From Bosea sp. ANAM02 (GTDB lineage: Bacteria; Pseudomonadota; Alphaproteobacteria; Rhizobiales; Beijerinckiaceae): a DNA stretch of 64,000 bases. Under the pieces are notes generated by a model that had not been told where the DNA came from, did not search any database, and was given only the letters and a program-made list of their open reading frames with translations. The stretch is taken from the NCBI RefSeq assembly GCF_011764485.1, contig NZ_AP022848.1, positions 3,748,001 through 3,812,000 of the forward strand, read 5' to 3'. Made by a program: the position numbers and the translations under genes. Below, one piece after another: positions 1 to 8,119 of this stretch (position 1 is its first letter; each line of letters opens with the position of its first letter).

Positions 1-1
1 C

Positions 2-814
2 GGCATCGCCGAGCAGCATGCCGTGACCTTCGCGGCCGGGCTCGCGACCGAGGGCTACAAGCCCTTCGTGGCGATCTACTCGACCTTCATGCAGCGCGCC
101 TATGACCAGATCGTGCACGACGTGGCGATCCAGAGGCTGCCCGTCCGCTTCGCGCTCGACCGTGCCGGGCTCGTCGGCGCCGATGGCGCGACCCATGCCG
201 GCTCCTTCGACGTCGCCTATCTCGCCTGCCTGCCGGACATTGTGGTGATGGCGGCGGCAGACGAGGCCGAACTCACCCATATGGTCGCGACCGCCGCGGC
301 CTATGACGAGGGGCCGATCGCCTTCCGCTATCCGCGCGGCGAAGGCGTCGGCGTCGAGATCCCCGATGTCGGCATGCCCCTGGAGATCGGCAAGGGCCGC
401 ATTGTCCGCGAGGGCACCCGGATCGCGCTGCTCTCGCTCGGGACGCGCCTCGCAGAATGCCTCAAGGCCGCCGAGCTGTTAGCCCAGCGCGGCCTGTCGA
501 CGACGGTCGCCGATGCCCGCTTCGCCAAGCCGCTCGACGAGGCGCTGATCCTGAAGCTTGCCCGCGAGCACGAGGTTCTCGTCACGGTCGAGGAAGGCTC
601 GGTCGGCGGCTTCGGCAGCCATGTCCTGCATCTGCTGGCGCAGAACGGCGCGCTCGATGCCGGCCTGAAGGTCCGGAGCTTGACGCTGCCGGACGTGTTC
701 CAGGACCATGACAAGCCGGACGCGATGTATGCCGCGGCCGGGCTCGACGCCGCCGGCATCGTCAAGGCCGTCGAGGCCGCGCTGGGCCGGCCGAGCGCCG
801 TAAAGCTGGCCTGA
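2..814 (+). CDS. dxs: 1-deoxy-D-xylulose-5-phosphate synthase, C-terminal part
   Basis: C-terminal ~270 residues of DXS, the thiamine-diphosphate enzyme that condenses pyruvate and glyceraldehyde-3-phosphate in the first step of the MEP isoprenoid pathway. The gene is cut by the window edge; the frame is open from base 2. Visible are [15 protein letters not shown], holding the conserved Glu of the transketolase pyrimidine-binding domain, then the [11 protein letters not shown] segment and [15 protein letters not shown], both typical of DXS. The transketolase C-terminal domain follows. Family membership is clear. tlyA follows on the same strand, an order often seen in Hyphomicrobiales. A palindromic repeat separates the two, so co-transcription is possible but not shown. 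Confidence 0.97.
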   Translation, partial: GIAEQHAVTFAAGLATEGYKPFVAIYSTFMQRAYDQIVHDVAIQRLPVRFALDRAGLVGADGATHAGSFDVAYLACLPDIVVMAAADEAELTHMVATAAAYDEGPIAFRYPRGEGVGVEIPDVGMPLEIGKGRIVREGTRIALLSLGTRLAECLKAAELLAQRGLSTTVADARFAKPLDEALILKLAREHEVLVTVEEGSVGGFGSHVLHLLAQNGALDAGLKVRSLTLPDVFQDHDKPDAMYAAAGLDAAGIVKAVEAALGRPSAVKLA

Positions 815-836
815 CGACGCCAGTGGCCCTTCCCTC

Positions 837-952
837 AGCCCTCATCCTGAGGAGCGCCGTCAGGCGCGTCTCGAAGGATACTTCAGGAGGCTCCCGAACC
901 ATCTGGACCGTCCTTCGAGACGCCGCTGGCGCGGCTCCTCAGGATGAGGGCT
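837..952. repeat. Family A palindromic element, copy 1
   Basis: 116-bp imperfect palindrome between dxs and tlyA. Outer arms are agccctcatcctgaggag and ctcctcaggatgagggct, with an inner pair gcgtctcgaagga / tccttcgagacgc. Seven copies occur in the window. It fills most of the dxs-tlyA gap and could fold as RNA within a dxs-tlyA transcript. Confidence 0.93.
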
Positions 953-989
953 TTGGAGATCGGCCACTCCCTCGGATCGACCGCAGGAC

Positions 990-1712
990 ATGAAGCTGAG
1001 AGCCGACCAGTTGCTCGTCGAGCGCGGCTTCTTCGAGAGCCGGGCGCGTGCGCAGGCGGCGATCGCGGCCGGGCTCGTCACCGTCAATGGCACGCCGGTA
1101 CGCAAGGCTTCCGAGATGGTGGCCGATGGTGCGGAATTGACCGCGCAAGCGCCGCATCCTTACGTCTCGCGCGGCGGTCTGAAGCTCGCCGGCGCGCTCG
1201 ATGCCTTCGGCTTCGACCCACACGAACTCACCTGCCTTGATGTCGGATCCTCGACAGGCGGCTTCACCGATCTCCTGCTGCAACGCGGCGCGCGCCATGT
1301 CGTCGCCGTCGATGTCGGGCGCGACCAGCTCCATCACTCGCTTCGGGCCGATCCGCGCGTCACCAGCTTCGAGGGACAGGATATCCGTACGCTCGATGTC
1401 GAGGCCCTGCCCGAGCGGCCGAGCCTGGCGGCGATCGATGTCAGCTTCATCTCGCTCAAGCTGGTGCTGCCGGCGGTCTCCGCGCTGCTCGCACCGAAAG
1501 CCGGTATCGCCGCGCTGATCAAGCCGCAATTCGAAGCCGGCCGCGCCGCGCTCAAGAAGGGCATCGTGCGCGACGAGGCGATCCAGCTTCAGGTTTGCGA
1601 CGAGATCGTCGCGGTGCTGCGGGAACTGAGCTTTGCGGTCGAAGCACCGATCCCCTCGCCGATCGAGGGCGGCGACGGCAATCGCGAGTTTCTCGTGGGA
1701 GCGCGGCGTTAG
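990..1712 (+). CDS. tlyA: TlyA family rRNA (cytidine-2'-O)-methyltransferase / hemolysin-like protein
   Basis: 240-aa protein with an N-terminal S4 RNA-binding domain (about residues 1-60, starting MKLRADQLLVERGFFESRAR) and an FtsJ/RrmJ-like methyltransferase domain. The SAM-binding motif LDVGSSTGGFTD lies near residue 83, and the IDVSFISL motif is typical of TlyA. Characterised members 2'-O-methylate cytidines in 16S and 23S rRNA; some homologues were first called hemolysins. The length is normal for the family. The ATG follows gcaggac, a modest ribosome-binding site. The neighbour dxs is a familiar partner. Function is assigned by family; the target nucleotides here are unknown. Confidence 0.93.
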   Translation: MKLRADQLLVERGFFESRARAQAAIAAGLVTVNGTPVRKASEMVADGAELTAQAPHPYVSRGGLKLAGALDAFGFDPHELTCLDVGSSTGGFTDLLLQRGARHVVAVDVGRDQLHHSLRADPRVTSFEGQDIRTLDVEALPERPSLAAIDVSFISLKLVLPAVSALLAPKAGIAALIKPQFEAGRAALKKGIVRDEAIQLQVCDEIVAVLRELSFAVEAPIPSPIEGGDGNREFLVGARR

Positions 1713-1742
1713 CGCGCCAAAAATTGTCCACGGAAACACCGC

Positions 1743-1836
1743 GTCATCCCGGGCTTGACCCGGGATCCATCGGAGGGCGCCGGAGTTCTACGATGGATCC
1801 CGGATCGGCGCGGCTGCGCCGCTTGTCCGGGATGAC
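1743..1836. repeat. Family B palindromic element, copy 1
   Basis: About 94 bp bounded by gtcatcccgggc and gtccgggatgac, with inner gggatccat / atggatccc pairing. It lies between the convergent ends of tlyA and the 166-aa gene, where it could act in transcription termination. Confidence 0.85.
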
Positions 1837-1881
1837 GGCGCGGTTTCGTGAGAAGCCGGAATGCTGAACCAAGGAGAACAA

Positions 1882-2382
1882 TCACCGCGCGAGCAAGGCG
1901 TCGATCTGCGCCTGCAGGGCGGTATCTTCGAACGCGGTAATGTCGATCGTGCCGTTCGCGTTGATGAACTGCGTTGCGCGGGCGATCTGCCGGCGCAGGG
2001 CCTCGCTAGCGACCTCGATGATCTCCGGCAGTTCGGGCGACGGCGGCGTTTCCGCGAGCAGCGCCGTCACCGTGCGCACCAGCCGCGTCATCGCATGGCA
2101 GGCCTCGTCGAAGGCCCGGGCCCGGTTCGGGTTCAGGTCATCATAGGCGGCGAGCGCCGAAGCGGCACAGCGCAGGGCGGAGGCGGCGAAATGCTCGCGA
2201 TAGCCTACAGCCTGCCAGGCCTGGAGATCGGCGAGGATGCTTTCATCCATCGCGACCATCTCGATCAGCATCAGCGCTTCGCTGTAACGGTTGAGGAAAT
2301 CGGTCGACAGACGCGGATGGAAACCGGCGTCGAGCCGTTCGGCCGCCGTTCCAGCCAGCATGTCCGTCGCGATGACGCTCAT
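1882..2382 (-). CDS. Uncharacterised 166-aa protein
   Basis: I do not recognise a family. The protein is predicted soluble and mostly helical, rich in Ala and Leu, with no signal peptide, membrane segment or metal-binding motif. The N-terminal half carries a run of helix-forming sequence (RYSEALMLIEMVAMDESIL). A short non-helical stretch, NANGTIDITAFEDTA, lies near the C-terminus. It is convergent with tlyA and divergent from the SRAP gene, with an 87-bp gap to the latter. ATG start with GGGGTAG-type sequence upstream. Base composition and codon use look native, and antisense frames here are less convincing. It is probably a real lineage-specific gene. Confidence 0.75.
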   Translation of the reverse strand: MSVIATDMLAGTAAERLDAGFHPRLSTDFLNRYSEALMLIEMVAMDESILADLQAWQAVGYREHFAASALRCAASALAAYDDLNPNRARAFDEACHAMTRLVRTVTALLAETPPSPELPEIIEVASEALRRQIARATQFINANGTIDITAFEDTALQAQIDALLAR

Positions 2383-2469
2383 CCGCTACCCCAAATCGGG
2401 GCGACTATGTTGGTGCAACCGCAAATAAAGTGTTGCTTCCGAACGCTCGTCTCGACGTAAACAGCGGGC

Positions 2470-3237
2470 ATGTGCGGACGCTATGCGATCACTTTGCCAC
2501 CCGAGGCGATGCGCGAGACCTTCGGCTATCGCGAGCAGCCGAATTTCCCGCCGCGCTACAATATCGCGCCGACGCAGCCGGTTCCGGTCGTCAGACCGCA
2601 TGACGGCGCGCGGCAGTTCCTGCTGATGCGCTGGGGTTTCATTCCCGGCTGGGTGAAAGACCCCAGGGACTTCCCGCTCGTCATCAATATCCGGATCGAG
2701 AGCGCGGCCGAAAAGCCCTCCTTCCGCAACGCGTTGACGCGGCGGCGCTGCCTGCTGCCGGTCGACGGCTTCTACGAGTGGCGGCGCAGCGGCACCGGCA
2801 AGCAGGCCCGGAACGAGGCCTTCCTGTTCCGCAAGCCAGATCGCGGCCTCTTCGCCTTCGCCGGGCTGTGGGAGACCTGGCACTCACCTGATGGATCGGA
2901 GATCGACACGGTCGCGATGATGACGGGACCGGCCAACGGCACGATGGCGCCGATCCACCATCGCAGCCCGGTCATCCTCGATCCCCGCGACCACCAGACC
3001 TGGCTCGACCCGCAGGCCACGCCGGAGCAGACCGGGCGCCTGCTCAAGCCGCCGCCGGACGATCTGCTGGAGGCCGTCGCCATCGGCAACGCGGTCAACA
3101 AGGTCGCCAACGATGCGCCGGAGATTCAATTGCCGCTGGCCGAACTTCCGCGAGAGGATGCGCCCGAGGAACCGAAGCGCCATGCGCGCAAAGCGACCCG
3201 GCCTCCCGCTGATGACGGGCAAGGCAGCCTGTTCTGA
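2470..3237 (+). CDS. SOS response-associated peptidase family protein (SRAP, YedK/HMCES-like)
   Basis: 255-aa SRAP protein. The family forms a covalent thiazolidine link between its N-terminal Cys and abasic sites in single-stranded DNA, shielding them during replication. Cys2 is present in MCGRYAI and becomes N-terminal after Met removal. Conserved pocket residues are visible: Asn73/Arg75 in NIRIESA, Glu103 in DGFYEW, and a His in the IHHRSPVIL segment near residue 163. The C-terminal ~25 residues are basic (KRHARKATRPP) and look disordered. It is divergent from the 166-aa gene. No LexA box is obvious in the short upstream region. Confidence in the family is high; SOS control is not shown. 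Confidence 0.95.
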   Translation: MCGRYAITLPPEAMRETFGYREQPNFPPRYNIAPTQPVPVVRPHDGARQFLLMRWGFIPGWVKDPRDFPLVINIRIESAAEKPSFRNALTRRRCLLPVDGFYEWRRSGTGKQARNEAFLFRKPDRGLFAFAGLWETWHSPDGSEIDTVAMMTGPANGTMAPIHHRSPVILDPRDHQTWLDPQATPEQTGRLLKPPPDDLLEAVAIGNAVNKVANDAPEIQLPLAELPREDAPEEPKRHARKATRPPADDGQGSLF

Positions 3238-3285
3238 CGCCGGATTCGTGCTCTGATCGTTGCCAGAAGACGAGGAGACGCGAAG

Positions 3286-4881
3286 ATGCACGGCCGCCGC
3301 CCCACGATGACCTCCCGCCACGGCATAGTCGCCGCAGCCCATCCCCTGGCGGCACAGGCCGGCGCAAGACTGCTGGCGCAGGGCGGAAACGCCTTCGACG
3401 CCGCCGCCGCCACCGCCGCGGCACTCAACGTGGTCGAGCCCTTCATGTCGGGGCTCGCCGGCATGGGCCTCTCGACGATGTGGGTCGCGGCCGAGAAGCG
3501 CGTGCGCGTGCTCGATTTCGTGCCGCCGATCCCGGCGAGCTTCCCGGTCGACCGCTTCAGCAAACGTACAGATCTGGAGCGCGGCGCGCTCGCCGTCGCT
3601 TCGCCCGGCAATCTCGCCGGCTGGTGCGAACTGGTGAAGACCTATGGCCGCAAGTCGCTGGCCGAAGTCTTCGCGCCGGCGATCGCGCTGGCGCGGGACG
3701 GTTTCGCGCTGGCCGAGTTCGGCGCGGCGGAGTTCGAGGAGAACGACCCGCTGCTGGAGAAGATTCCCGCGCTCTATCCGGCCTGGTCGAAGAACTACCA
3801 GCCCAACGGGCCGATGCATCTCGGCTCCGTGCTCGTCCAGTCGGACCTTGCGAAGACGCTGAGCGAGATCGCCGAGAAGGGGCCGGACCATTTCTATCGC
3901 GGCGCGCTCGGCGAAAAGGTCATCGCCCATCTGCAGGCGCTCGGCGGCTCGCTGACCATGGCCGACCTTGCGGCGGTGAAGACGGTCTGGCGCGAGCCGA
4001 TGGCTGCGAGCTTCAAGGGATTGTCGGTGCATGTGCCGCCGCCGCCCTGCGAAGGCTTCCAGTTCCTGCTGACCTTGCGCCTGTTGGACGGGATCGACCT
4101 TGCGTCAAAGCCGAAGGACGGACCGGATCATCTCGACCTCGTCTATCGCGCGATCCGCCTCGCCGCCGGCGAGCGCATCGCCCATAACAACCCCTCGCCG
4201 GAGAAGCTGGCCGAGATCATGTCAGAGGCCTCGGTCGCAAGACTGCGCCAGCGCCTCACCGACGGCAAGCCGGTGACCGGGCCGACCGAGCAGTGGGTGT
4301 CGCAGGACCAGGAAGACCCGGCGCACACGACCTCGCTCTCGGTGGCGGACAGCGAGGGCAACCTGATCTGCATAACGCAGAGCCTCGGCAGCCCCTTCGG
4401 CAGCGGCGTGGTCGTGCCGGGCACGGGCTTGTGCTTCAACAATTTCCTGTACTGGGCCGATGTGCAGCCCGGCAGCCCGAACCGCTCGAAGCCCGGCGAC
4501 GAGCTGCCGATGTGCATGTCGCCCTCGCTTTCGACCCGGGACGGCAAGCCGGTGCTCGCGCTCGGCACGCCCGGCAGCTACGGCATCATGCAGACGCAGG
4601 CGCAGGCGATGGTCCAGCATCTCGTCTACGGCCTGCCGCTTCAGGAAGCGATCGAGGCGCCCCGTGCCCGGCTCTGGGACGGCCGGCTCGTGGAAATCGA
4701 GAACCGCATCGCGCCCGAGACGATCGCCGAACTGGCCAAGCGCGGGCATGAGGCGCGCGCCTTCGATGTCGGCTGGACGATGCGTTGCGGCGGCATGCAG
4801 GCCGTCGCGGTCGATCCGGCGACCGGCGTATTCATCGGCGCGGCCGACCCGCGCCGCGACGGCTACGTCGCGACGCCGTAG
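3286..4881 (+). CDS. Gamma-glutamyltransferase family protein
   Basis: 531-aa Ntn-hydrolase of the gamma-glutamyltranspeptidase family. Such enzymes hydrolyse or transfer the gamma-glutamyl group of glutathione and related compounds after autocleavage into two subunits. The predicted nucleophile is the first Thr (about T348) of HTTSLSVAD, matching the TTHxSVVD cleavage site. The glycine-rich LALGTPGSYGIMQ region follows. There is no signal peptide: the start MHGRRPTMTSRHGIVAAAHP runs straight into the catalytic fold, so a cytoplasmic or acylase-like member is likely. GAGGAGA precedes the ATG at good spacing; a second Met lies at codon 8. A family A repeat follows the stop. Substrate is not determinable from sequence. 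Confidence 0.92.
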   Translation: MHGRRPTMTSRHGIVAAAHPLAAQAGARLLAQGGNAFDAAAATAAALNVVEPFMSGLAGMGLSTMWVAAEKRVRVLDFVPPIPASFPVDRFSKRTDLERGALAVASPGNLAGWCELVKTYGRKSLAEVFAPAIALARDGFALAEFGAAEFEENDPLLEKIPALYPAWSKNYQPNGPMHLGSVLVQSDLAKTLSEIAEKGPDHFYRGALGEKVIAHLQALGGSLTMADLAAVKTVWREPMAASFKGLSVHVPPPPCEGFQFLLTLRLLDGIDLASKPKDGPDHLDLVYRAIRLAAGERIAHNNPSPEKLAEIMSEASVARLRQRLTDGKPVTGPTEQWVSQDQEDPAHTTSLSVADSEGNLICITQSLGSPFGSGVVVPGTGLCFNNFLYWADVQPGSPNRSKPGDELPMCMSPSLSTRDGKPVLALGTPGSYGIMQTQAQAMVQHLVYGLPLQEAIEAPRARLWDGRLVEIENRIAPETIAELAKRGHEARAFDVGWTMRCGGMQAVAVDPATGVFIGAADPRRDGYVATP

Positions 4882-4892
4882 CGCCTTTCTGC

Positions 4893-5010
4893 AGCCCTCA
4901 TCCTGAGGAGCGCTTCGCAGAAGCGCGTCTCGAAGGATGTTCCAGCAGGCTCCTGAACCATCTGGAGCATCCTTCGAGACCCCGCTTCGCGGCTCCTCAG
5001 GATGAGGGCT
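4893..5010. repeat. Family A palindromic element, copy 2
   Basis: 118-bp palindrome between the convergent ends of the gamma-glutamyltransferase and ABC permease genes. It has the same outer arms (ccctcatcctgaggagc / gctcctcaggatgaggg) and inner tctcgaaggatg / catccttcgaga pairing as the other copies. Confidence 0.93.
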
Positions 5011-5016
5011 GGAGGG

Positions 5017-5793
5017 TTAGGAAACGATCTCGCCGCGGAAGGCCCAGCGGGTCATCCGCCGCTCGACCGCGGCGCAGAGAGCGTAGAGCGCCATGCCCAT
5101 GATGGCGATCGAGAACAGCCCGGCGAAGGTGGTCGGCGCGTCGTTGCGTGCGCCGGCAGAAAGCATCAGGAAGCCGATGCCGCGATTGCCGCCGACCGTC
5201 TCCGACAGCACGGAGCCGACGAAGGCGAGCGTCACGGCGACCTTCAGGCTGGCAAAGAGATAGGGCATCGCGCGGTGCACGCCGACCTTGGTCAGGATTT
5301 CCCACTGGCTGGCGCCGAGCGAGCGCATCACGTCGCGCATCTCAGGCTCGATCGTGGCGAGGCCCGTCGCGACATTCACGACGATCGGGAAGAACGAGAT
5401 GACGAAGGCGGTGATCACGGCCGGCAATGCGCCGACGCCGACCCAGATCATCAGGATCGGCACGATCGCGACCTTCGGAATCGCGTTGAAGGCGATCAGC
5501 AGCGGATAAAGACCGGAATAGACGAAGGGCGAGGCACCGATGGCCAGGCCGAGCAGCAGCCCGAAGCCGATGGCGAGCCCGAAGCCGATCAGCGTGGTCC
5601 AGAGCGTCTCCAGGCAGAAACGCAGCAGGATGTCCCAACGCAGGATCATCGTCTCGATGATGCGACTCGGGCGCGGCGCCAGGATCTCCGGCACGTCGAA
5701 GACGATGCAGGCGATCTCCCAGAGCAGCAGCAGGGCCGCGGCAGCGAGCCAGGGCATGGCGACGAGCAGGATGCGCTTCTGGGTCTCGCTCAT
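5017..5793 (-). CDS. ABC transporter permease (SsuC/TauC type)
   Basis: Inner-membrane permease of about 258 aa with roughly six transmembrane helices and the BPD_transp_1 domain. The cytoplasmic coupling loop is visible as MRSLGASQWEILTKVGVHRA (EAA motif region). It belongs to the nitrate/sulfonate/taurine/pyrimidine-precursor importer class. I start at MSETQKR. The reading frame is open for nine more codons (MPRNDGAAA), but that stretch is the translated edge of a family B repeat. It is last in the minus-strand order binding protein, ATPase, permease. The upstream 187-bp gap is filled by a palindrome. Substrate cannot be read from the sequence. Confidence 0.93.
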   Translation of the reverse strand: MSETQKRILLVAMPWLAAAALLLLWEIACIVFDVPEILAPRPSRIIETMILRWDILLRFCLETLWTTLIGFGLAIGFGLLLGLAIGASPFVYSGLYPLLIAFNAIPKVAIVPILMIWVGVGALPAVITAFVISFFPIVVNVATGLATIEPEMRDVMRSLGASQWEILTKVGVHRAMPYLFASLKVAVTLAFVGSVLSETVGGNRGIGFLMLSAGARNDAPTTFAGLFSIAIMGMALYALCAAVERRMTRWAFRGEIVS

Positions 5794-5805
5794 CGCAGCC
5801 GCTCC

Positions 5806-5952
5806 GTCATTCCGGGGCATGCCACAGGCATGAGCCCGGAACCCATTAACACCGTGGTGGCCGGAGCAGGCGCGACTCGTGACCGCGCTTCACCCGACGG
5901 CCGCGTGTTCATGGATTCCGGGCTCGCCGCTGACGCGGCGCCCCGGAATGAC
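5806..5952. repeat. Family B palindromic element, copy 2
   Basis: About 147 bp with terminal arms gtcattccgggg and ccccggaatgac, lying between the ABC ATPase and permease genes. Read as sense codons on the minus strand it creates a false N-terminal extension of the permease. Confidence 0.87.
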
Positions 5953-5980
5953 GGCGAAGATCCGTGACAGCGGGCCATGG

Positions 5981-6781
5981 TCACGCATGCTCCAGATGGA
6001 TGCGCTCGCGCAGCTCATGGACGATTTCGACGAACTCGACCGTGAAGGTCGTCTCCAGCGTGCGCGGGCGCGGCAGTTCGATCTTGCGGATCTTGACGAT
6101 CTTTCCGGGACGCCGGCTCATCACATAGACCGTGTCGGCGAGATAGACCGCCTCGCGCAGGTCGTGTGTGACCAGCACCGCCGTGAAGCGACGCTCCATC
6201 CAGAGCTTCTGCATCACGCCCCAGAGTTCCTCGCGCGTGAAGGCATCGAGCGCGCCGAAAGGCTCGTCGAGCATCAGGATATCGGGCTCGTGGACGAGCG
6301 CGCGGCACAGGCTCGAGCGCTGCTGCATGCCGCCGGAGAGCTGCCAGGGATATTTCTCGCCGAAGCCGCCGAGCCCGACCGAAGCCAGGAGCGCCTCGCC
6401 GCGCGCGACATACTCGGCCTTGTTGGCGCGGAAGCGGCGCTTGTGCGGTTCGACCACCTCCAGCGGCAGCAGGATGTTGTCGAGCGTGCTGCGCCAGGGC
6501 ATCAGGGTCGGCGCCTGGAAGGCCATGCCGACGCCGCGGATCGGGCCTTTCACCACCTGTCCGTGGACGTGGACCTCGCCTTTGGTGGGCGGCAAAAGCC
6601 CTGTGACCAGCTTCATCAGGGTCGACTTGCCGCAGCCGGACGGACCGACAACGGCGATGAACTCGCCCTTGGCGATGGAGAGGGTCGCATCCTCCAGCGC
6701 CAGCATGCGGTTCGGGCCGCTGCCATAGGCGAGGGCGACCTGCCGCATTTCGACGAGGGGATCGCTGGCGATCTCTGACAT
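5981..6781 (-). CDS. ABC transporter ATP-binding protein (SsuB/TauB type)
   Basis: ATPase subunit of about 266 aa. Walker A is GPSGCGKST, the signature is LSGGMQQR, Walker B is DILMLDEPFGALD, and the H-loop is VLVTHDLREAV. It energises the importer with the permease just downstream. The start is placed at MSEIASDP (cat at 6779-6781). The 28 upstream in-frame codons (MAGLDPAISSR and onward) are a translated family B repeat and should not be annotated as protein. Both neighbours in the set are separated from it by repeats, unusual for a three-gene ABC operon. The repeats may differentiate subunit expression through RNA folding, which is inference. Confidence 0.95.
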   Translation of the reverse strand: MSEIASDPLVEMRQVALAYGSGPNRMLALEDATLSIAKGEFIAVVGPSGCGKSTLMKLVTGLLPPTKGEVHVHGQVVKGPIRGVGMAFQAPTLMPWRSTLDNILLPLEVVEPHKRRFRANKAEYVARGEALLASVGLGGFGEKYPWQLSGGMQQRSSLCRALVHEPDILMLDEPFGALDAFTREELWGVMQKLWMERRFTAVLVTHDLREAVYLADTVYVMSRRPGKIVKIRKIELPRPRTLETTFTVEFVEIVHELRERIHLEHA

Positions 6782-6788
6782 GAAGGGC

Positions 6789-6868
6789 GTCATTCTCGGG
6801 CTTGACCCGAGAATCTCGGGACGAAGGGGCATTCTCGAAGAGATGGCCGGGTCAAGCCCGGCCATGAC
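6789..6868. repeat. Family B palindromic element, copy 3
   Basis: About 80 bp: gtcattctcgggcttgacc ... ggtcaagcccggccatgac. It lies between the binding-protein stop and the ATPase start, directly upstream of the ATPase translation start. Confidence 0.87.
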
Positions 6869-6877
6869 GGCGAAGGA

Positions 6878-7951
6878 TCAGGGCCCGACCATCCGCTCCG
6901 CCTTCGGCGGCAGGAACTTTGCCGTGAAGACCTTGTCCGGCGCGGGCGCCGCGGGCAGGCCGAAGGCTTCGGCGACGTCCTTCACCGAGCGGGCGAAGCG
7001 TGCCGGATCGACATCGCCCATGCCGTTCGCCTTCACGAAGGGCGTGAGCACGTTCATCCTCAACGACATGTCGAGACGCTCGGTCTCCAGCTTCTCGTCG
7101 ATCAGCGGATCGCGCTTCTTGGCGGCGGCGATGCCGATCGCGGGGTTCGCCGCGACCTCCTTCCAGGCCTTGGCGGTGGCACGCAGGAACCCCGTCACGA
7201 CCTCCGGCTTGGCGGCCAGCGCCGGCGAGACGATGATGCCGTTGCCGTAAACATCCATCTTGTAATCGGAGTAGTTGAAGGAGACGACGTCCTCCGGCTT
7301 CACGCCGCGCGCCTTCAGGTCGAGGATCGACGAGAAATAATGGCCGGAGATGAAATCGACCGTGCCCTGCACCAGCGATTGCTCGCGCAGTTGCGGGGTC
7401 AGGTTGACATGCTGGACTGAGGCCGCGTCGATGCCGTTCTTCTTGGCGAAGGCCGGGAACAGCCGGAAAGAAGCGTCGAAGACCGGCGCGCCGAGCTTCT
7501 TGCCGGCGAGGTCCGTCGGCTTGGCGATGCCGCTCTTCTTCAGCGCGTGGACACCGAACGGCGGGAAGTCATAGGCCATGAAGACGCAGAGGATTTCCTT
7601 GCCGGCATTTTTGGCGTTGTACTCGATCAGCGAGTTCACGTCGGCGAAGCCGATATCGTAGGCGCCGGTGGCGACGCGCTGCACCGCGCCGGCCGAGCCC
7701 TGGCCGGGGTCCATGGTCACGTCCAGCCCCTCGGCCTTGTAATAGCCCTTGTCGAGCGCGACGAGGAACGGCGAGGTCGGACCCTGGAATACCCAATCCA
7801 GCGTGAACTTGAGCGGCGTCTGGGCAGCGGCTGGCAGCGCCCCCGTCATCGCCACGGCTCCGGCCAAGGCCAGCGCCGCGAGCGCGCGTCGCGTCGGCCC
7901 CTTGTCACGCTTGCACGCACGACCTGACAGCATCCGCCTCATGCCGATCAT
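6878..7951 (-). CDS. ABC transporter substrate-binding protein (NMT1/THI5-like)
   Basis: Periplasmic binding protein of about 357 aa. A basic N-terminus and hydrophobic core (ALAALALAGAVAMTGALPAAAQ) form a Sec signal peptide with likely cleavage after AAAQ. The mature part begins with the family pattern FTLDWVFQGPTSPFLVALDKGYYKAEGLDV, followed by the switch-like AYDIGFADVNSLIEY. Such proteins deliver nitrate, sulfonates, taurine or thiamine and riboflavin precursors; which one is not clear here. Several in-frame starts exist (ATG at 7951, 7942 and 7933; TTG at 7960). I chose 7951, with GAGGG ten bases upstream. It is first of the ABC set, followed by the ATPase and permease. Confidence 0.92.
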   Translation of the reverse strand: MIGMRRMLSGRACKRDKGPTRRALAALALAGAVAMTGALPAAAQTPLKFTLDWVFQGPTSPFLVALDKGYYKAEGLDVTMDPGQGSAGAVQRVATGAYDIGFADVNSLIEYNAKNAGKEILCVFMAYDFPPFGVHALKKSGIAKPTDLAGKKLGAPVFDASFRLFPAFAKKNGIDAASVQHVNLTPQLREQSLVQGTVDFISGHYFSSILDLKARGVKPEDVVSFNYSDYKMDVYGNGIIVSPALAAKPEVVTGFLRATAKAWKEVAANPAIGIAAAKKRDPLIDEKLETERLDMSLRMNVLTPFVKANGMGDVDPARFARSVKDVAEAFGLPAAPAPDKVFTAKFLPPKAERMVGP

Positions 7952-8119
7952 AGCAGCCAATCCCTCATGTTCTCGTTATGAGGCAAAGGCTAGAGACGCC
8001 GTGAAAAGCGGTCAATCGAGCGAGCGCGTCATCCTGCCATATCTTTGAGCAGCGACCTCCGGCGAACGCCTTGCGCGGTGCAGGCTGCCGCTCGGAGGAT
8101 CAGGCTCCCGGCCGGTGAC

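Noticed and set aside
1861..2460. 199-codon plus-strand frame opposite the 166-aa gene
   Set aside because: Arg/Gly-rich with no hydrophobic core; the minus-strand frame has a more protein-like composition. Some doubt remains because neither has a known domain.
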